DNA of 64,000 nucleotides, from the NCBI GenBank assembly GCA_965230065.1, contig OZ245942.1, positions 2,294,001 through 2,358,000 of the forward strand, read 5' to 3'. The stretch's first letter is position 1, and each line of letters starts with the position of its first letter. Source of the stretch: G965230065 sp965230065 (lineage in GTDB: Bacteria > Bacteroidota > Bacteroidia > Cytophagales > Cyclobacteriaceae). Position numbers and translations under genes: made by a program. The notes below the pieces were generated by a model, which saw only the letters and a list, made by a program, of their open reading frames with translations, searched no databases and had not been told where the DNA came from. Positions 62,156 through 64,000 of this stretch are shown here, one piece after another.

Positions 62156-62288
62156 GGTTGAAAACATAAACCCCAAGCACTAAACAAATTCAAAATACAA
62201 ATTCTAAACTCAAAAACTCCTGACTTTGGTCTCCGGACTTCCGACTTCCGTCTTTAACTTCAAACTCAAAACCATAAACTAAACTGCC

Positions 62289-62831
62289 ATGAAAAACATA
62301 CTAGCCCTTGGTTTTTTGGCTTTTGTCATGTCTTGTAGCACTGTAAGGGTAAGCTCTGATTATGCCCGGCAAACAGATTTTAGCAAATACCAAACCTACA
62401 ATTATTCCGAAGCTTCCATGAAGCTACCTGTGCAGGAAATCAACCGGGAGCGCATCATGGGGGCTATAGACCGGGAAATGACCGCCCGTGGGTTTACCAA
62501 ATCCAATGGGCCGGAAATACTGGTTGATTTGCACGCAAAAGCAGAAACGAAACAGGAAACTTCGGCCATGACTGATGTTGATGACCAGATTAATTGGGCC
62601 TGGGATTATGCTGCTGGTTTTGAAGGGCCACCGGTAAATGTATACGAATATGTGGAAGGCACCCTGTTCGTCAATATGGTAGAGGCAGCGTCAGAGGAAA
62701 TTGTGTGGCAGGGCATTGGGCGTGGGGCAGTGAGCGCCGAAGTTTCGCCGGAAAAACGGGAAGAAAATATCAACAAGGCAGTCAGTAAAATTTTTGAAGA
62801 ATATCCAGTGCCTGCTGCGCCGAGTAGTTAA
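62289..62831 (+). CDS. DUF4136 lipoprotein
   Basis: 180 residues. The lipobox is F-V-M-S-C. DUF4136 features are Y-Q-T-Y-N-Y near the start, I-D-R-E-M-T-A-R-G-F in the middle, and W-Q-G-I-G-R-G near the C-terminus. It is one of two DUF4136 genes in the window. The family is envelope-located and of unknown role. The gap upstream contains a GGAAG/CTTCC-rich repeat. Confidence 0.88.
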   Translation: MKNILALGFLAFVMSCSTVRVSSDYARQTDFSKYQTYNYSEASMKLPVQEINRERIMGAIDREMTARGFTKSNGPEILVDLHAKAETKQETSAMTDVDDQINWAWDYAAGFEGPPVNVYEYVEGTLFVNMVEAASEEIVWQGIGRGAVSAEVSPEKREENINKAVSKIFEEYPVPAAPSS

Positions 62832-62992
62832 ACACAGCAAGTGAAAGCAAATAAAAAGCTTCAGGTTTTTAGCGATTAATTTGTTTAGCATCTACCATTC
62901 TCGCTGAAACCGGAAGGGTTATAGCACCAAACATCTTCCATAATCCGATGTTTTTTATTTGTTCTTATTTTATTTTTAAAACCATGATAAAT

Positions 62993-63655
62993 ATGAAAAC
63001 CAACATGAAACGATTTTTTTCATTTTACCTTTCACCCTGGCTCATCGGGCTGGCTGTGGTAGTTAGTAGCTGCTATCCCGGCGGGGCCGAATTTGTAGAT
63101 GAACTGGACGTAGTATATACCAACTACAATCCTGATTTTGATTTTACACAACAAAATACTTTCTCACTACCTGATAGTGTGGTAGAAATTGACGATGATG
63201 ATTTCATTAATGCGAATGGGGATAGCCCCGAATTTATCGATCCCATACATGGCGATATCATCCTGGCTCAGATCAGGAAAAACATGACCGACAGAGGCTG
63301 GACTGAAGTAGACAAAAATGACGATCCCGATGTAGTTCTCCTGCCTTCTGTATCTACAGAAATAAACTTATTTTATTACTATGACTGGGGCTACTGGGGC
63401 TGGTGGTACCCGGGTTGGGGGCCAGGCTGGGGCTGGTGGTACCCGGGATACTATCCTCCTATGGTGAGTGGCTATCGTTCCGGATCCTTACTTATACAAA
63501 TGACCTATCCTGATGGCACTGGAGCAAATGAAACCATACCGGTGGAATGGACGGCCGTGGTCAATGGCTTGCTGGAAGGCAGCACTGTTTCCCTGAATGA
63601 TCGCCTGAAACAAACAATCGATCAGGCATTTGAGCAATCCCCTTATCTTCAGTAA
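62993..63655 (+). CDS. DUF4136 lipoprotein with aromatic-rich insert
   Basis: 220 residues. Several in-frame ATGs exist (62984, 62993, 63005); 62993 gives a short basic start and a lipobox V-V-S-S-C. The first part carries DUF4136-like Y-N-P-D-F-D-F. A W/Y/G/P-rich insert of about 35 residues (Y-W-G-W-W-Y-P-G-W-G) lies around residues 135-165. The C-terminal R-L-K-Q-T-I-D-Q-A-F-E is family-like. The insert may be a glycan-binding or packing element. Confidence 0.82.
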   Translation: MKTNMKRFFSFYLSPWLIGLAVVVSSCYPGGAEFVDELDVVYTNYNPDFDFTQQNTFSLPDSVVEIDDDDFINANGDSPEFIDPIHGDIILAQIRKNMTDRGWTEVDKNDDPDVVLLPSVSTEINLFYYYDWGYWGWWYPGWGPGWGWWYPGYYPPMVSGYRSGSLLIQMTYPDGTGANETIPVEWTAVVNGLLEGSTVSLNDRLKQTIDQAFEQSPYLQ

Positions 63656-63688
63656 CCTGATTTTTTGAACGAAAAAGACTCTTATATC

Positions 63689-64000
63689 ATGAAAAAATTC
63701 ATATTATTATTTATTGTTATGTCTGCTGCTTGTATCCATACACAGGCACAAAACAGTTATTCTTTACAATATGCGGTGGGCATCCCTACCGGCGATTTAG
63801 ATGAATTTATTGACCAGGCCAGTTTTAGGGGAATGTATTTTGAATACCAGTATGAACTTACTCCCCAGTTTGCCGTGGGCTTTGGTGGTGGTTTCAATAC
63901 TTTTTATAAAGAAAAATCGTATGATACCTATACCGAAGGTACCGTTTCCTTATCAGGGGTGCAGTACAGATACACCAATAGTTTCCCCATCATATTCAAC
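63689..64000 (+). CDS. Outer membrane beta-barrel protein, N-terminal part (runs off window)
   Basis: ATG 63689 opens a frame continuing past the window edge; 104 codons are present. A signal peptide (M-K-K-F-I-L-L-F-I-V-M-S-A-A-C) ends near T-Q-A-Q. The rest shows Y-A-V-G-I-P-T-G-D and alternating strands of a small barrel. It follows the DUF4136 gene by 33 bases. The end is unknown. Confidence 0.7.
   Translation, partial: MKKFILLFIVMSAACIHTQAQNSYSLQYAVGIPTGDLDEFIDQASFRGMYFEYQYELTPQFAVGFGGGFNTFYKEKSYDTYTEGTVSLSGVQYRYTNSFPIIFN

Noticed and set aside
1..64000. CRISPR array, rRNA or tRNA genes, transposase or integrase, phage genes
   Set aside because: No regularly spaced direct repeats, tRNA cloverleaf, rRNA sequence, or DDE/tyrosine-recombinase motifs were found. 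The palindromic elements do not form arrays of equal spacing.

Overview
The window looks like a chromosomal segment of a Bacteroidota bacterium, most likely of the order Cytophagales. The grounds are a Bacteroides aerotolerance (Bat) operon, FtsX-type ABC permeases of about 800 residues, PKD/beta-helix lipoproteins, AraC regulators with N-terminal membrane domains, several promoters of the Bacteroidota form (TTTG or TTG, about 20 bases, TAnnTTTG), and start codons mostly without a Shine-Dalgarno sequence. No rRNA, tRNA, CRISPR array, intact transposase or phage gene was seen. Both window edges cut through genes. Taxonomy and functions are read from sequence motifs and recalled families; no search was run.

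Layout. 1-3234: end of a DUF4350 gene, then MoxR ATPase and DUF58 protein. 3267-8427: orphan PIN-domain toxin-like gene, rhomboid protease, histone-deacetylase-like hydrolase, DUF6428 protein with a perfect 24-bp palindrome upstream, methionine aminopeptidase, a BT0820-like HAD protein and an Omp85-type barrel. 8524-17815: three large ABC permeases on the minus strand, with a class D beta-lactamase and a pentapeptide-repeat protein between them and a decayed permease fragment upstream. 18280-25921: DUF92 membrane protein, Tat-exported TIM-barrel isomerase, ApbE lipoprotein, a MarR/NmrA divergent pair with repeated operators, MazG-like hydrolase, isoaspartyl peptidase, and a receiver-histidine kinase. 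26023-31175: phosphatase and menaquinone genes (thioesterase, isochorismate synthase), a small-ORF region with two terminator-like hairpins, then an overlapping sigma factor - small protein - ClpP operon. 31305-38776: barrel protein, PKD/beta-helix lipoprotein, two AraC regulators, a response regulator and a META lipoprotein. 38830-48977: sulfatase, HAD lipoprotein, a broken DUF559 nuclease, and the Bat operon (moxR, DUF58, DUF4381-like, batA, batB-batC fusion, batD). 49372-64000: envelope proteins (DUF748, MscS channel, porin, FadL-like barrel, DUF6515, two DUF4136) and a ParA ATPase.

The most interesting non-coding signal is a composite element found three times (38830, 49196, 59847): TTGCCAA, exactly 13 bases, TTGGCAAGT, then a T.T.AT.AA block and a GAnnTTTG box 40-41 bases downstream. 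It precedes a sulfatase, an unknown membrane protein and a FadL-like barrel, and looks like the control region of an unnamed regulon. Other points are a translationally overlapping sigma/small protein/ClpP module, palindromic repeats that run in frame into the 5' ends of exported-protein genes (apbE, batD), and several gene remnants.
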